The position numbers and the translations under genes were made by a program. DNA of 57,966 nt from Azospirillum halopraeferens DSM 3675 (lineage in GTDB: Bacteria > Pseudomonadota > Alphaproteobacteria > Azospirillales > Azospirillaceae), in contig NZ_KE386929.1 of the NCBI RefSeq assembly GCF_000429625.1, forward strand, positions 86,426-144,391, in the 5' to 3' direction. Each line of letters opens with the position of its first letter. Position 1 is the first letter of the stretch. The notes beneath the pieces are model-generated. The model saw only the letters and a list, made by a program, of their open reading frames with translations. It made no database searches and had not been told where the DNA came from. Below are positions 36,406 through 45,146 of this stretch, in pieces.

Positions 36406-37770
36406 TCAGTAGGCGTACTCCCGGAACACGGGGTCGACGCTGCCGCCCCAAACCCCGTGGTAGCGGGCCAGCAACTCGTCGGCCGGCGTCTGCCCGGATT
36501 CGGCGATGCCCTGGAGCGTGTCCAGGAAATGCGCCTCGTCGTCGCCCCAGTTGTCGTTGCGCCGCCGCCGCACCAGACCGCCGCGGGCGATCTCCAGCAC
36601 CTCCAGCGACACCTCGCGCAGGGTGCGGTCGCGGAACGGCGTGCGCAGGCCGTGGCGGGGCACGTCGGCGCGCAGGCGGGCGCGCTCCTCCCCGGTCCAG
36701 TCCTTCACCAGGTCCCACGCGGCGTCCAGCGCCGCCGTGTCGTACAGCAGCCCGACCCATAGGGCCGGCAGGGCGCACAGGCGCCGCCACGGGCCGCCGT
36801 CGGCGCCGCGCATCTCCAGGTACTTCTTCAGGCGCACCTCGGGGAAGGCGGTGGTCAGATGGTCGACCCAGTCGGTGATCCGCGGCGTCTCACCCGGCAG
36901 GGCGGGCAGCCGGCCCGCCATGAAGTCGCGGAAGGACTGGCCGGAGGCGTCGATGTAGGTGCCGTTGCGGTAGACGAAGTACATGGGCACGTCGAGCATG
37001 TAGTCGACGTACCGCTCGAACCCGAAACCGTCGGCGAAGACGAACGGCAGGTCGCCGGTGCGGTCGGGATCGGTGTCGGTCCAGATGTGGCTGCGGAAGG
37101 ATTGGAAGCCGTTGGGCTTCCCCTCGGTGAAGGGGGAGTTGGCGAACAGCGCCGTCGCCACCGGCTGGAGCGCCAGCGACACCCGGAACTTCTTCACCAT
37201 GTCGGCTTCCGAAGCAAAGTCCAGGTTCACCTGCACGGTGCAGGTCCGCGTCATCATGTCGATGCCCAGCCCGCCCCGCTTGGGCATGTAGTCGCGCATG
37301 ATGCGGTAGCGGCCCTTGGGCATCCAGGGGATGTCGTCGCGCGTCCATTTGGGCTGGAACCCCAGCCCCATCATGCCGATGCCCAGTTCCCCGCCGACCT
37401 CCTTGACCTGGCGCAGGTGGCGGTGCACCTCCGAACAGGTCTGATGCAGGGTGACCAGCGGTGCGCCGGACAATTCCACCTGCCCGCCCGGCTCCAGGGT
37501 GATGTTGGCCTTGTCCTGCGTCAGGGCGATGACGTTGCCGTTCTCCTCCACCGGTTCCCAGCCGAAGCGCTGCATGCGCGTCAGCAGCTCGCCGATACCG
37601 TCGGGCCCGTCGTAGGGCAGCGGCCGCAGGTCGGACAAGCGGTAGGCGAACTTCTCGTGCTCGGTTCCGATGCGCCAGTCCTCGGCCGGTTTGCTGCCGG
37701 ACTCCAGATAGGCGACCAGTTGCCGCCGGTCGGTGACCGGTTCGCCTTGCGCGGTGGGGGGAGCGGACAT
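36406..37770 (-). CDS. gshA: glutamate-cysteine ligase, plant/alphaproteobacterial type
   Basis: A 454-residue GCS2-type ligase joining glutamate and cysteine, the first step of glutathione synthesis. Marks: WRIGTEHEKFAYR, NITLEPGGQVELSGAPLVTLHQTCSEV, MGLGFQPKW, MMTRTCTVQVNLDF and the TAFPEVRLKKYLEMRGADGG substrate loop. It follows rsmE by 18 bp in one leftward operon; this pairing is common in the class. The ribosome-binding site before ATG 37770 is weak, which fits coupling with rsmE. Confidence 0.96.
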   Translation of the reverse strand: MSAPPTAQGEPVTDRRQLVAYLESGSKPAEDWRIGTEHEKFAYRLSDLRPLPYDGPDGIGELLTRMQRFGWEPVEENGNVIALTQDKANITLEPGGQVELSGAPLVTLHQTCSEVHRHLRQVKEVGGELGIGMMGLGFQPKWTRDDIPWMPKGRYRIMRDYMPKRGGLGIDMMTRTCTVQVNLDFASEADMVKKFRVSLALQPVATALFANSPFTEGKPNGFQSFRSHIWTDTDPDRTGDLPFVFADGFGFERYVDYMLDVPMYFVYRNGTYIDASGQSFRDFMAGRLPALPGETPRITDWVDHLTTAFPEVRLKKYLEMRGADGGPWRRLCALPALWVGLLYDTAALDAAWDLVKDWTGEERARLRADVPRHGLRTPFRDRTLREVSLEVLEIARGGLVRRRRNDNWGDDEAHFLDTLQGIAESGQTPADELLARYHGVWGGSVDPVFREYAY

Positions 37771-37788
37771 GGCCGTGCGTTGCCCTGA

Positions 37789-38613
37789 TCAGGAGGTGGG
37801 CGTCGCCGGAGCATCCGGCGACCGGTACGGCGGTCTGGCGTCGCCACCCGCGGCCCAGTCCCCGGCGAGGGCCTGCCAGCACGCGAGCGCGGCGAAGGCC
37901 GCCGTGTCGGCCCGCAGGATACGGGGCCCCAGGCCGACCGGAACAACAAAGGGAAGATTGCGGATGGCGTCAAGCTCCCGCGTGTCGAAGCCTCCCTCCG
38001 GTCCGACCAGGAAAGCGGCCGGACGCGTGGCGTGGGCACGCACGGCCTCCGCAACGGGAATGGCAGACCCGCTCTCGGCGCAGAAGAACAGCACGCGATC
38101 GGCCGGCCAGCCGGCCAGAGCGCGGTCCAGCGGCACCGGCTCGGCCAGTTCCGGCACGGTCAGGCGCTCGCACTGCTCGGCCGCCTCCACGGCGTTGGCG
38201 CGCAGCCGGTCCAGGTTGACCCGGTGGGGGTCGGTGCGCCGGGTGAAGACCGGCCAGATGCGCGACGCGCCCAGCTCGCTCGCCTTCTCCGCCACCGTGT
38301 CGATGCGCCCGCGCTTGAGCGGCGCGAACAGCAGCCACAGGTCGGGGGCCGCCGTCTGCGCCCGCAACCGCCCGTCCACCGTCAGGGAGCACCAGCCCTT
38401 GCCGAACCCGTCGATGGTGGCCCGCCATTCTCCGTCGCGGCCGTTGAACACGGCGATGGCGTCGCCGCGGTCCCGGCGCATCACGTGGCGCAGGTAGTGC
38501 GCCCGCTCGTGGTCCAGCCCGACCGCCTGGCCGGTCGCCAGGGGACCGTCGACGTAGAGGCGGATCTTCGGACGGGCATCCGGATGGTGGTCGGTGGCGG
38601 TGCTCTCGGACAT
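37789..38613 (-). CDS. rsmE: 16S rRNA (uracil1498-N3)-methyltransferase
   Basis: A 274-residue SPOUT-class methyltransferase that methylates U1498 of 16S rRNA. The N-terminal PUA-like part has HYLRHVMRRDRGDAIAVFNGRDGEW. The knotted SAM-binding domain has KRGRIDTVAEKASELGASRIWPVFTRRT, FLVGPEGGFDTRELDAI and LGPRILRADTAAFAAL. The last 30 residues form an extra Pro/Ala tail. Upstream of gshA; divergent from ubiA. Confidence 0.96.
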   Translation of the reverse strand: MSESTATDHHPDARPKIRLYVDGPLATGQAVGLDHERAHYLRHVMRRDRGDAIAVFNGRDGEWRATIDGFGKGWCSLTVDGRLRAQTAAPDLWLLFAPLKRGRIDTVAEKASELGASRIWPVFTRRTDPHRVNLDRLRANAVEAAEQCERLTVPELAEPVPLDRALAGWPADRVLFFCAESGSAIPVAEAVRAHATRPAAFLVGPEGGFDTRELDAIRNLPFVVPVGLGPRILRADTAAFAALACWQALAGDWAAGGDARPPYRSPDAPATPTS

Positions 38614-38696
38614 GCGCGGTCGGGCCTTCGGCGGGCGCTGCGGATCGGCGGATTCCGCCCGACTATAGACCTAATGCCCGTCCGCGGCACCCCGCC

Positions 38697-38725
38697 TTGC
38701 GGGGGCCGCGGGCGGGGGCTAGGGT
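38697..38725 (+). promoter_or_regulatory. candidate sigma-70 promoter of ubiA
   Basis: TTGCGG (38697-38702) and TAGGGT (38720-38725) are separated by 17 bp and would start a transcript about 30 nt before the ubiA ATG. For the divergent rsmE gene, CTATAG around 38664-38669 is a possible -10. Confidence 0.42.
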
Positions 38726-38761
38726 GGCGCGCATCTCGCCGACCACGGAACACCGGCCGCC

Positions 38762-39697
38762 ATGCCCACGCCCCCCTCCCCCGCGCCAACTCCGGCCCCG
38801 GGCTTCACCGACATTCGCCGTGACGACTGGATCGACCGCCTGGCGCCGGCCGCCGTCCGCCCCTATCTGCGGCTGGCGCGCCTCGACCGGCCGATCGGCA
38901 CCTGGCTGCTGCTGTTCCCCTGCTGGTGGAGCGCGGCGCTGGCGTCGCCCGGATTGCCCGACTGGCGCCTGCTGGCGCTGTTCGCGGTGGGTGCCGTGGT
39001 GATGCGGGGCGCCGGCTGCACCATCAACGACATCCTCGACCGCGACATCGACGGGCGGGTGGAGCGCACCCGCGGCCGGCCGATCCCCAGCGGCCAGGTC
39101 AGCGTCCGCCGGGCGCTGGCCTTCCTGGTCCTGCAATTGCTGATCGGGCTGGCGGTGCTGCTGCAGTTCAACGCGGCGACGGTGGCCTGGGGGGCGCTGT
39201 CGCTGGTGCTGGTCTTCACCTACCCCCTGATGAAGCGGATCACCTGGTGGCCGCAGGCGTTCCTGGGGCTCACCTTCAACTGGGGGGCTCTGGTGGGCTG
39301 GACGGCGGTGCGCGGCGAGCTGGAGGTGCCCGCCCTGCTCCTCTACGCCGCCGGCATCGTGTGGACGCTGGGGTACGACACCATCTACGCCCACCAGGAC
39401 AAGGAGGATGACGCCCGCATCGGCGTGAAATCGACGGCCCTGCGCCTGGGCGACTCCAGCAAGATCTGGATCTACGCCTTCTACACGCTGACCTTCGGCG
39501 GTCTGCTGCTGGCCGGGCGGATGGCCGGGGTCGGCCCCTGGTTCCAGCCGGTGCTGATGCTGGCCTGCCTGCACCTGGCATGGCAGGTGGCGACCTGGAA
39601 CCCCGACGACCAGACCGATTGCCTGGCCAAGTTCCGCTCGAACCGCTGGTTCGGCTGGCTGGTGCTGGCGGCGATCGTCGCCGGTCGGGTCGTGTAA
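38762..39697 (+). CDS. ubiA: 4-hydroxybenzoate polyprenyltransferase
   Basis: A 311-residue integral membrane prenyltransferase of ubiquinone synthesis. Both Asp-rich motifs are present: NDILDRDIDGRVERTRGRPI and YDTIYAHQDKEDDARIGVKS, which bind the Mg-prenyl diphosphate. About eight membrane helices follow an N-terminal region of roughly 35 residues. ubiD and COQ9 elsewhere in the window belong to the same pathway. Confidence 0.96.
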   Translation: MPTPPSPAPTPAPGFTDIRRDDWIDRLAPAAVRPYLRLARLDRPIGTWLLLFPCWWSAALASPGLPDWRLLALFAVGAVVMRGAGCTINDILDRDIDGRVERTRGRPIPSGQVSVRRALAFLVLQLLIGLAVLLQFNAATVAWGALSLVLVFTYPLMKRITWWPQAFLGLTFNWGALVGWTAVRGELEVPALLLYAAGIVWTLGYDTIYAHQDKEDDARIGVKSTALRLGDSSKIWIYAFYTLTFGGLLLAGRMAGVGPWFQPVLMLACLHLAWQVATWNPDDQTDCLAKFRSNRWFGWLVLAAIVAGRVV

Positions 39698-39703
39698 GGG
39701 GAG

Positions 39704-40537
39704 TTAACGTTCGGCGCTGGCGACCTGATGGGAGCCGGCGCCGGTGCGGACGGGCTTGCGGGCGGGCTGGACGGTCGGCGGCAGGGCCGCAACGGTCACC
39801 GGCCGGGCATCGGCGGGCGCGGCCGCAGCGGTGGTGACGGCGGCGGCCGGGCGACTCCCGGGCTTGACCCCCGGCAGCACGGTGGCGACCGTGACCGGAG
39901 CGGCGGCGGGAGCGGCGACCGGTGCCGTCGGGGCGGGCACGGCGGCGGTGTGCAGCAGTGGCTTGCGCGCCGGCACCACCGGGATCGCCGCCTCGGCGAT
40001 GCGGGCCTGAACATCGCGTCCGCGCGGGGCGCGGCCGGAGGGAGCCACCGCGTACTCCATGCGCGGACCGGTGCGCTGCGGCTCCGTGCCGTCGGGCAGG
40101 ATGAACCCGTAGGTGGGATAGGTGCGCAGGCCCCATTGGGCGCTGGGTTCGTGCCAGACACGGACGGTGGACCAGTCGCCGCGGCCGGAGACGTCCATCA
40201 CCCGCATGTTGCGCCGCAGCCCCTCGCCGTCCAGCCAGGTGTGGTCGACCTCGATGGTGCGGCTGTCAATGACGCGGCTGACCAGCGACACATGGCCGCG
40301 GTTGAGCCGGCCGCTGCGCTTGAACACCAGCACCGAGCCGGCGGCCGGCCGGGTGTCGCGGGCGTACTGACCTTCCGCCCGGCTCCACCAGAGCCAGGCA
40401 TCACCGCGAATCGTGAAGTCGGAAAGGGCGCGAACGGTGCGAACGCAATCCTGTGCCTGCGCCGCGGGGACGATCATGGGGCTGAACGCGAGAAACGCGG
40501 CAAGCGACAGGCGGATTCCCAGTCCGTTCGATCGCAT
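39704..40537 (-). CDS. secreted CHAP-domain protein
   Basis: A 277-residue exported protein. Signal peptide: MRSNGLGIRLSLAAFLAFSP...AQAQ. A CHAP (cysteine, histidine amidohydrolase/peptidase) domain follows: QDCVRTVRALSD with the Cys, GSVLVFKRSGRLNRGHVSLVSRV with the His, and TIEVDHTWLD. CHAP enzymes often cut peptidoglycan amide bonds. The C-terminal 110 residues are a low-complexity Ala/Pro/Val/Thr tail. ATG 40537 is preferred over upstream in-frame codons because it gives the signal peptide. It converges with ubiA (6 bp). Confidence 0.87.
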   Translation of the reverse strand: MRSNGLGIRLSLAAFLAFSPMIVPAAQAQDCVRTVRALSDFTIRGDAWLWWSRAEGQYARDTRPAAGSVLVFKRSGRLNRGHVSLVSRVIDSRTIEVDHTWLDGEGLRRNMRVMDVSGRGDWSTVRVWHEPSAQWGLRTYPTYGFILPDGTEPQRTGPRMEYAVAPSGRAPRGRDVQARIAEAAIPVVPARKPLLHTAAVPAPTAPVAAPAAAPVTVATVLPGVKPGSRPAAAVTTAAAAPADARPVTVAALPPTVQPARKPVRTGAGSHQVASAER

Positions 40538-40685
40538 GACTCCCCCACCCCGTTGTATTCCCTGTGTCGGCTGGGTAACACGATGCGCAGGACCTGTCCA
40601 CTCCGTTTGATTTATGTAACATGACGCGGCTGTGGATAAGTTCCCCTGCCCCGCACCCCGCAACCGTCACGCACGAGCCGCGCCG

Positions 40686-41342
40686 ATGACCTCCCCTTCG
40701 CCCGCGGACTTCGTCCGCACCAACACGATTACCGCCCCGCCGCCCCTGATTCCGGAGATCCGCCTTCATCTCGCCACCGAGGTGACACCCCTGTGGGAGG
40801 CGACGGAAGAAACGTTACGGAAGTCCAATCTTCCGCCCCCGTACTGGGCTTTCGCCTGGCCCGGCGGGCAGGCGGTGGCGCGCCATCTGCTGGACCGTCC
40901 CGACCTGGTGCGGGGACGCCGCGTCGTCGACTTCGCCGCCGGCAGCGGGCTGGTGGCCATTGCCGCACGCCGGGCCGGTGCCGCCTCGGTCCTGGCGCTG
41001 GAGATCGATTCGTTCGCCCTGGCGGCCATCGACCTCAACGCCGCCCTCAACGGCGTCACCGTGGACGCCCGCTGCGAGGACCTGATCGGCGATCCCCTGC
41101 CCGGCGTTGATCTCGTGTGCGCCGGCGACGTCTGCTACGAGAAGCCCATGGCCGGCCGCGTCACCGCGTGGCTGCGCACCCTGGCGGCGGCCGGCGTCAC
41201 CGTCCTGCTGGGCGACCCCGGCCGCAGCTACCGCCCCGACCAGGGCATGGAGCATCTGGCCCGTTACGCCGTGCCGACGTCGCTGGAACTGGAGGACCGC
41301 ACGGTCCGGGAAACCGACGTCTGGCGGATGCTGCCGGGGTGA
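40686..41342 (+). CDS. class I SAM methyltransferase (ETF-beta lysine methyltransferase/PrmA-like)
   Basis: A 218-residue methyltransferase. SAM motif I is VVDFAAGSGLVAIAARRAGA, with LALEIDSFALAAIDLNAALN (motif II) and GVDLVCAGDVCYEKPMA (post I). The N-terminal LIPEIRLHLATEVTPLWEATEETL and PPPYWAFAWPGGQAVARHLLD are typical of the family that methylates lysines of electron-transfer flavoprotein beta. Substrate is inferred from family resemblance only. ATG 40686 is chosen for the conserved N-terminus. Confidence 0.85.
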   Translation: MTSPSPADFVRTNTITAPPPLIPEIRLHLATEVTPLWEATEETLRKSNLPPPYWAFAWPGGQAVARHLLDRPDLVRGRRVVDFAAGSGLVAIAARRAGAASVLALEIDSFALAAIDLNAALNGVTVDARCEDLIGDPLPGVDLVCAGDVCYEKPMAGRVTAWLRTLAAAGVTVLLGDPGRSYRPDQGMEHLARYAVPTSLELEDRTVRETDVWRMLPG

Positions 41343-41359
41343 CGGCCCGCCCGGCCACC

Positions 41360-41938
41360 TCAGTCGATCGACCAGCGGGTCATGTGGGGAAAGGGCGGCA
41401 GGCCGTTGTTGCCCATGTGGTCGAGCAGGCCGGAAAAGCCGGTCATGCCCGCCTGGGCGAGCGCGAGGGGGCCGAAATGGGTCCCCCGCTCCAGCCACGC
41501 CAGCATGGGGTGAAGCCCTTCATACTCGTGAAACTGGTAAGACCCGCGGAAGAAGATGGCCTCCTGCGACACGCTCAGGTGCCGGGCCACCGCGTAGGAC
41601 CAGGCCTGCGACATGAACTCCCCCATCCGGACCGCGGCGACGAGCTGCGGGTCGGCGGTGCCGCCGTCCGCCGTCTCTTCGGCGACGAGAGCCTCCAGGT
41701 CGGCCTGGATGTCGCGCCCCAGCCGGGGCCAATAGCGGCGCGGCACGACGGCGATGTGCCCGGCCTCGTGCAGGACGTCGCCCGATCCGACCAGGGTGTC
41801 GGGATCCACGTGGATCACCCCGTCGCGGATGTTCACCCCCGGCAGGAAGCCGCCGCGGGCCCCCTCGCCATACTCGACGGAAATGCCGACGCCGCGCACG
41901 AAGTCGACGATGGGCTCCAGGGCTTCGCGATGATGCAT
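41360..41938 (-). CDS. putative HEAGH-motif protein (metallopeptidase-like), unknown function
   Basis: A 192-residue soluble protein. The sequence SGDVLHEAGHIAVVPRRYWP contains HEAGH, a short zinc-peptidase-like HExxH motif. A further segment is QAWSYAVARHLSVSQEAIFFRGSYQFHEYEG. I cannot place it in a named peptidase family, and a third zinc ligand is not obvious, so activity is unproven. ATG 41938 has AGAAGG just upstream. It converges on the methyltransferase gene. Confidence 0.72.
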   Translation of the reverse strand: MHHREALEPIVDFVRGVGISVEYGEGARGGFLPGVNIRDGVIHVDPDTLVGSGDVLHEAGHIAVVPRRYWPRLGRDIQADLEALVAEETADGGTADPQLVAAVRMGEFMSQAWSYAVARHLSVSQEAIFFRGSYQFHEYEGLHPMLAWLERGTHFGPLALAQAGMTGFSGLLDHMGNNGLPPFPHMTRWSID

Positions 41939-42041
41939 CGACCTTCTCCGCTCGCGTGAACGCCGGGCGCGATATTCGCCAACAGGACGCACGGACGCAA
42001 CCGGGAAGCACCGCCCCGCCGCAGAGGGACCTGCCTTTTCG

Positions 42042-42332
42042 CTACGCCGCTTCGCGCGGCTGAATGTCGCGCTCGATCTCGCCGCCGTGGTCGTGCGCAG
42101 CCATCGACAGGTCGTGGTTCGTCTGAAGGTTCATCCGGAATTGCGGCGTCGTCCCGAAATAGCGGGCCAGCCGCAGGGCGGTGTCGGCCGTGACCGCGCG
42201 CCGCTCATGGACGATCCCGTTCATGCGCGACACCGGAACGCGCAGCGCCAGCGCCGGCGCGTCGACCGACAGGCCCATCGGCTCCAGGAACTCCTCACGC
42301 AGGATCTCGCCGGGATGGGTCGTGATTGGCAT
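42042..42332 (-). CDS. higA: HigA/VapI-type antitoxin-like HTH protein (orphan)
   Basis: A 96-residue XRE-fold protein of the HigA addiction-module family: ITTHPGEILREEFLEPMGLS, then VPVSRMNGIVHERRAVTADTALRLARYFGTTPQFRMNLQTNHDL. In HigBA modules the RelE-like toxin gene lies just upstream. Here only 104 bp separate the start from divergent ubiD, and I find no HigB-like frame there. It is therefore an orphan antitoxin or a repressor; family members can also self-repress. The C-terminal GGEIERDIQPREAA tail is ordinary. Confidence 0.88.
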   Translation of the reverse strand: MPITTHPGEILREEFLEPMGLSVDAPALALRVPVSRMNGIVHERRAVTADTALRLARYFGTTPQFRMNLQTNHDLSMAAHDHGGEIERDIQPREAA

Positions 42333-42436
42333 GGTGTACAATTCCCCCGTCGCGGGCACGTTCACGGCGCTTGACGAATGCGGCGCGCCGCCGAACCTTA
42401 CGGCCTCGCACTCGCTCGCCGCCGGGATAGACCGTC

Positions 42437-43948
42437 ATGCCGTACACGTCTTTACGCGACTTCATCGACCGGCTGCAAGCCGACGGGCAGCTTGTGGTGG
42501 TCCGCGAGCCGGTCTCCACGGTGCTGGAGATGACCGAGATCCAGACCCGCCTGCTGGCGGAGGGCGGCCCGGCGGTGCTGTTCGAGAACGCGATCAAGGC
42601 GGACGGCACGCGCTCGGAGATGCCGGTGCTGGTCAACCTGTTCGGCACGGTGGAGCGCGTCGCCCGGGGCATGGACCGCGAGGCCCACGAGTTGCGCGCG
42701 GTGGGCGAGACGCTGGCCTTCCTCAAGCAGCCGGAGCCGCCGGGCGGCTTCCGCGAGGCGCTGGAGCTGATCCCGCTGGCCCGCACCGTGCTGGCGATGA
42801 AGCCGAAGACCGTCGGCTCCGCCCCCTGCCAGGAGGTGGTGCTGAAGGGCGACGATGTGGATCTGGGCCGCCTGCCGGTGCAAAGCTGCTGGCCGGGCGA
42901 GCCGGCACCGCTGATCACCTGGCCGCTGGTGGTGACCAGGGGCCCGACCGGCCGGCGCGAGGACGACTTCAACCTCGGCATCTACCGCATGCAGGTGCTG
43001 GGGCGCAACCGCACCATCATGCGCTGGCTGAAGCACCGCGGCGGGGCGCAGCACCATCGGCGCTGGGCGGCATCGGGCCGGCCGGAGCCGCTGCCCTGCG
43101 CCGTCGTGCTGGGCGCCGACCCCGGAACCATCCTGGCCGCCGTGACGCCGGTGCCCGACACCCTGTCGGAGTACCAGTTCGCCGGCCTGCTGCGCGGCCG
43201 CAAGGTGGAGCTGGTGGACTGCAAGACGGTGCCGCTGAAGGTGCCGGCGCAGGCCGAGATCGTGCTGGAGGGCCACGTCAGCCTGGACGAGACGGCCGAC
43301 GAGGGGCCCTACGGCGACCACACCGGCTATTACAACTCGGTCGAGCCGTTTCCGGTGTTCACCGTGTCGTGCATGACCATGCGGCGCCGGCCGATCTACC
43401 TGTCCACCTTCACCGGGCGCCCGCCGGACGAGCCGTCGGTGCTGGGCGAGGCGCTGAACGAGGTGTTCATCCCCCTGCTGACCCAGCAGTTCCCGGAGAT
43501 CGTCGATTTCTGGCTGCCGCCGGAAGGCTGTTCCTACCGCATCGCCGTGGTGTCCATGCGCAAAGCCTATCCCGGCCACGCCAAGCGGGTGATGATGGGC
43601 GTGTGGTCGTTCCTGCGCCAGTTCATGTACACCAAGTGGGTGATCGTCGTGGACGACGACATCGACGCGCGGAACTGGAAGGACGTGATGTGGGCGATCT
43701 CCACCCGCATGGACCCGGCCCGCGACATCACGGTCATCGAAGGCACCCCCATCGACTATCTGGACTTCGCCAGCCCCGAGTCGGGCCTGGGCGGCAAGGT
43801 CGGGCTGGACGCCACCAACAAGTGGCCGCCCGAGACCCGGCGCGAATGGGGCGAGAAGATCCGCATGAGCGACGCGGTCATCGAGGAGGTGACGCGCAAA
43901 TGGGCCGGCTACGGCCTGCCCGGCAGCGGCCGGCCCATCTGGAAGTAG
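42437..43948 (+). CDS. ubiD: UbiD-family decarboxylase (3-octaprenyl-4-hydroxybenzoate carboxy-lyase)
   Basis: A 503-residue prenylated-FMN-dependent decarboxylase. Marks: YTSLRDFIDRLQADGQLVVV, DFNLGIYRMQVLGRNRTIMRWLKHRGGAQHH, and the catalytic acidic segment EIVLEGHVSLDETADEGPYGDHTGYY. It removes the carboxyl group of the ubiquinone ring precursor. The partner ubiX that makes the cofactor is not in the window. It is divergent from higA. Confidence 0.95.
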   Translation: MPYTSLRDFIDRLQADGQLVVVREPVSTVLEMTEIQTRLLAEGGPAVLFENAIKADGTRSEMPVLVNLFGTVERVARGMDREAHELRAVGETLAFLKQPEPPGGFREALELIPLARTVLAMKPKTVGSAPCQEVVLKGDDVDLGRLPVQSCWPGEPAPLITWPLVVTRGPTGRREDDFNLGIYRMQVLGRNRTIMRWLKHRGGAQHHRRWAASGRPEPLPCAVVLGADPGTILAAVTPVPDTLSEYQFAGLLRGRKVELVDCKTVPLKVPAQAEIVLEGHVSLDETADEGPYGDHTGYYNSVEPFPVFTVSCMTMRRRPIYLSTFTGRPPDEPSVLGEALNEVFIPLLTQQFPEIVDFWLPPEGCSYRIAVVSMRKAYPGHAKRVMMGVWSFLRQFMYTKWVIVVDDDIDARNWKDVMWAISTRMDPARDITVIEGTPIDYLDFASPESGLGGKVGLDATNKWPPETRREWGEKIRMSDAVIEEVTRKWAGYGLPGSGRPIWK

Positions 43949-43957
43949 CGCCCGCCT

Positions 43958-44947
43958 TTACGACCGTTCAGCCCGCTCCACCCGCTGCACCATGTCGCGC
44001 GAGGCGCGCATGGAGATGTCCAGCAGGCGGTTCTGCATGTCGAGCCAGGCGTTCATCGCCTCGCCCACCACCTCGCCCTGCACCGCCGCCAGCTCCTGCG
44101 GCGAGGTGCAGCGGGTCAGCCGACGGCCGGCCTCGCTGCCGGCCAGCGCCGTGCGGTTGACGTAGGCGATCCACGCCGCCCCGGCCTCGCTGGCCGCCCG
44201 CGCCGCCACGTTGGGGGCGGTGCTGATCGCCAGCATGCGGTCGCGCACCGGCTCGGCCATGCGGTCCATGGCGCCGGCCGCCTGCAACGCGGTCCGGGCG
44301 CCGGTGCGCGCCGCGTCGACGCCGCTGCGCGCCGCGGTGCGGGCCACCTCGGCGCCCGCCTGCGCCGTGCTGCGCGCGGTCTCGGCGGTGGTCTGCGCGG
44401 CGTTGCGCGCGGTCTCGGCCGTGGTCCGCGCGGCGTTGCGCGCGGTCTCGGCGGTGGCCTCCGCCGCCTCGCGCTGGCGGCGCGCCTGTTCGGCCTCGGC
44501 CCGGCGGGCTTCGACCATGCCGGCCTTCTGCTCCTCCAGCGACTCGGCAAGGCGCTGCTGCTCGTCGTCGCTCAGCGCCTTGCGGACGGCGGGCAGCAGT
44601 TCCTTCTTCTCGTCGCGGACGTGCTGCTGGAACAGCCGGCGCAGTTCCCCGACCTTGTCACCGAAGGCCGCGCCGTCCCTGGGCATGCCCTCCAGTTCGG
44701 AGAGCAGGGCACGGACCTTCCGGTTGTCATCGATGGCGGCGGGGACGAGGTCCTTCGTCTCCTTGTGGCGGCGCAGCAACGGGAAGAGGTGTTCCTCCTC
44801 CAGCCGGGCCTGCTGCTCCAGCTCCTCCTTCAGCTCACCGAGCAGACGCTCGCGCGTCTTCACGGCGCCATCGCTGGTGTCGGCCAGCTTGGCGAACAGT
44901 TCGTTCGCCTTCGCCGGCATGGATTGCAGAACCTGAGTGATGCTCAT
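43958..44947 (-). CDS. hemerythrin-like domain fused to phasin-like domain
   Basis: A 329-residue protein. Residues about 1-150 look like a hemerythrin HHE domain (ELEQQARLEEEHLFPLL, LRRLFQQHVRDEKKELLPAV). A coiled stretch (about 150-225) follows with near-exact 11-residue repeats of TAETARNAA. The last 100 residues (APNVAARAASEAGAAWIAYV...MNAWLDMQNRLLDISM) resemble phasins that coat polyhydroxyalkanoate granules. I infer a metal- or oxygen-responsive granule or membrane-associated protein. ATG 44947 fits the family N-terminus; the frame remains open upstream. Confidence 0.8.
   Translation of the reverse strand: MSITQVLQSMPAKANELFAKLADTSDGAVKTRERLLGELKEELEQQARLEEEHLFPLLRRHKETKDLVPAAIDDNRKVRALLSELEGMPRDGAAFGDKVGELRRLFQQHVRDEKKELLPAVRKALSDDEQQRLAESLEEQKAGMVEARRAEAEQARRQREAAEATAETARNAARTTAETARNAAQTTAETARSTAQAGAEVARTAARSGVDAARTGARTALQAAGAMDRMAEPVRDRMLAISTAPNVAARAASEAGAAWIAYVNRTALAGSEAGRRLTRCTSPQELAAVQGEVVGEAMNAWLDMQNRLLDISMRASRDMVQRVERAERS
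44370..44460 (-). repeat. 33-bp tandem repeat inside the hemerythrin-phasin gene
   Basis: A 33-bp unit repeats about 2.7 times; GCGCGCGGTCTCGG recurs near 44372, 44405 and 44438. It encodes the 11-residue helix repeat TAETARNAAxT. In-frame period means copy-number change would lengthen the helix without a frameshift. Confidence 0.85.
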
Positions 44948-45146
44948 GAGTGCGTTCCCCCGTCGGTGTTCCGCGGCGCAACATGCGGATGTTGCGCCGC
45001 AATACGCCGGAGAAAACCGTGTGGCCGCGCCACGGTTCCGGAAAAAAATGCGCCGGCCGCGGAACGCCCCCGGCGCTCGCGCCGTTGGCGCGCGCAGCCG
45101 CGCCGAGTTCACCGCTCGCGGCGCCCGATGCACCGGAGAACGCCCC

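Noticed and set aside
42295..42981. Minus-strand frame upstream of higA as a HigB toxin
   Set aside because: Its sequence shows no RelE/HigB features and it is antisense to ubiD.
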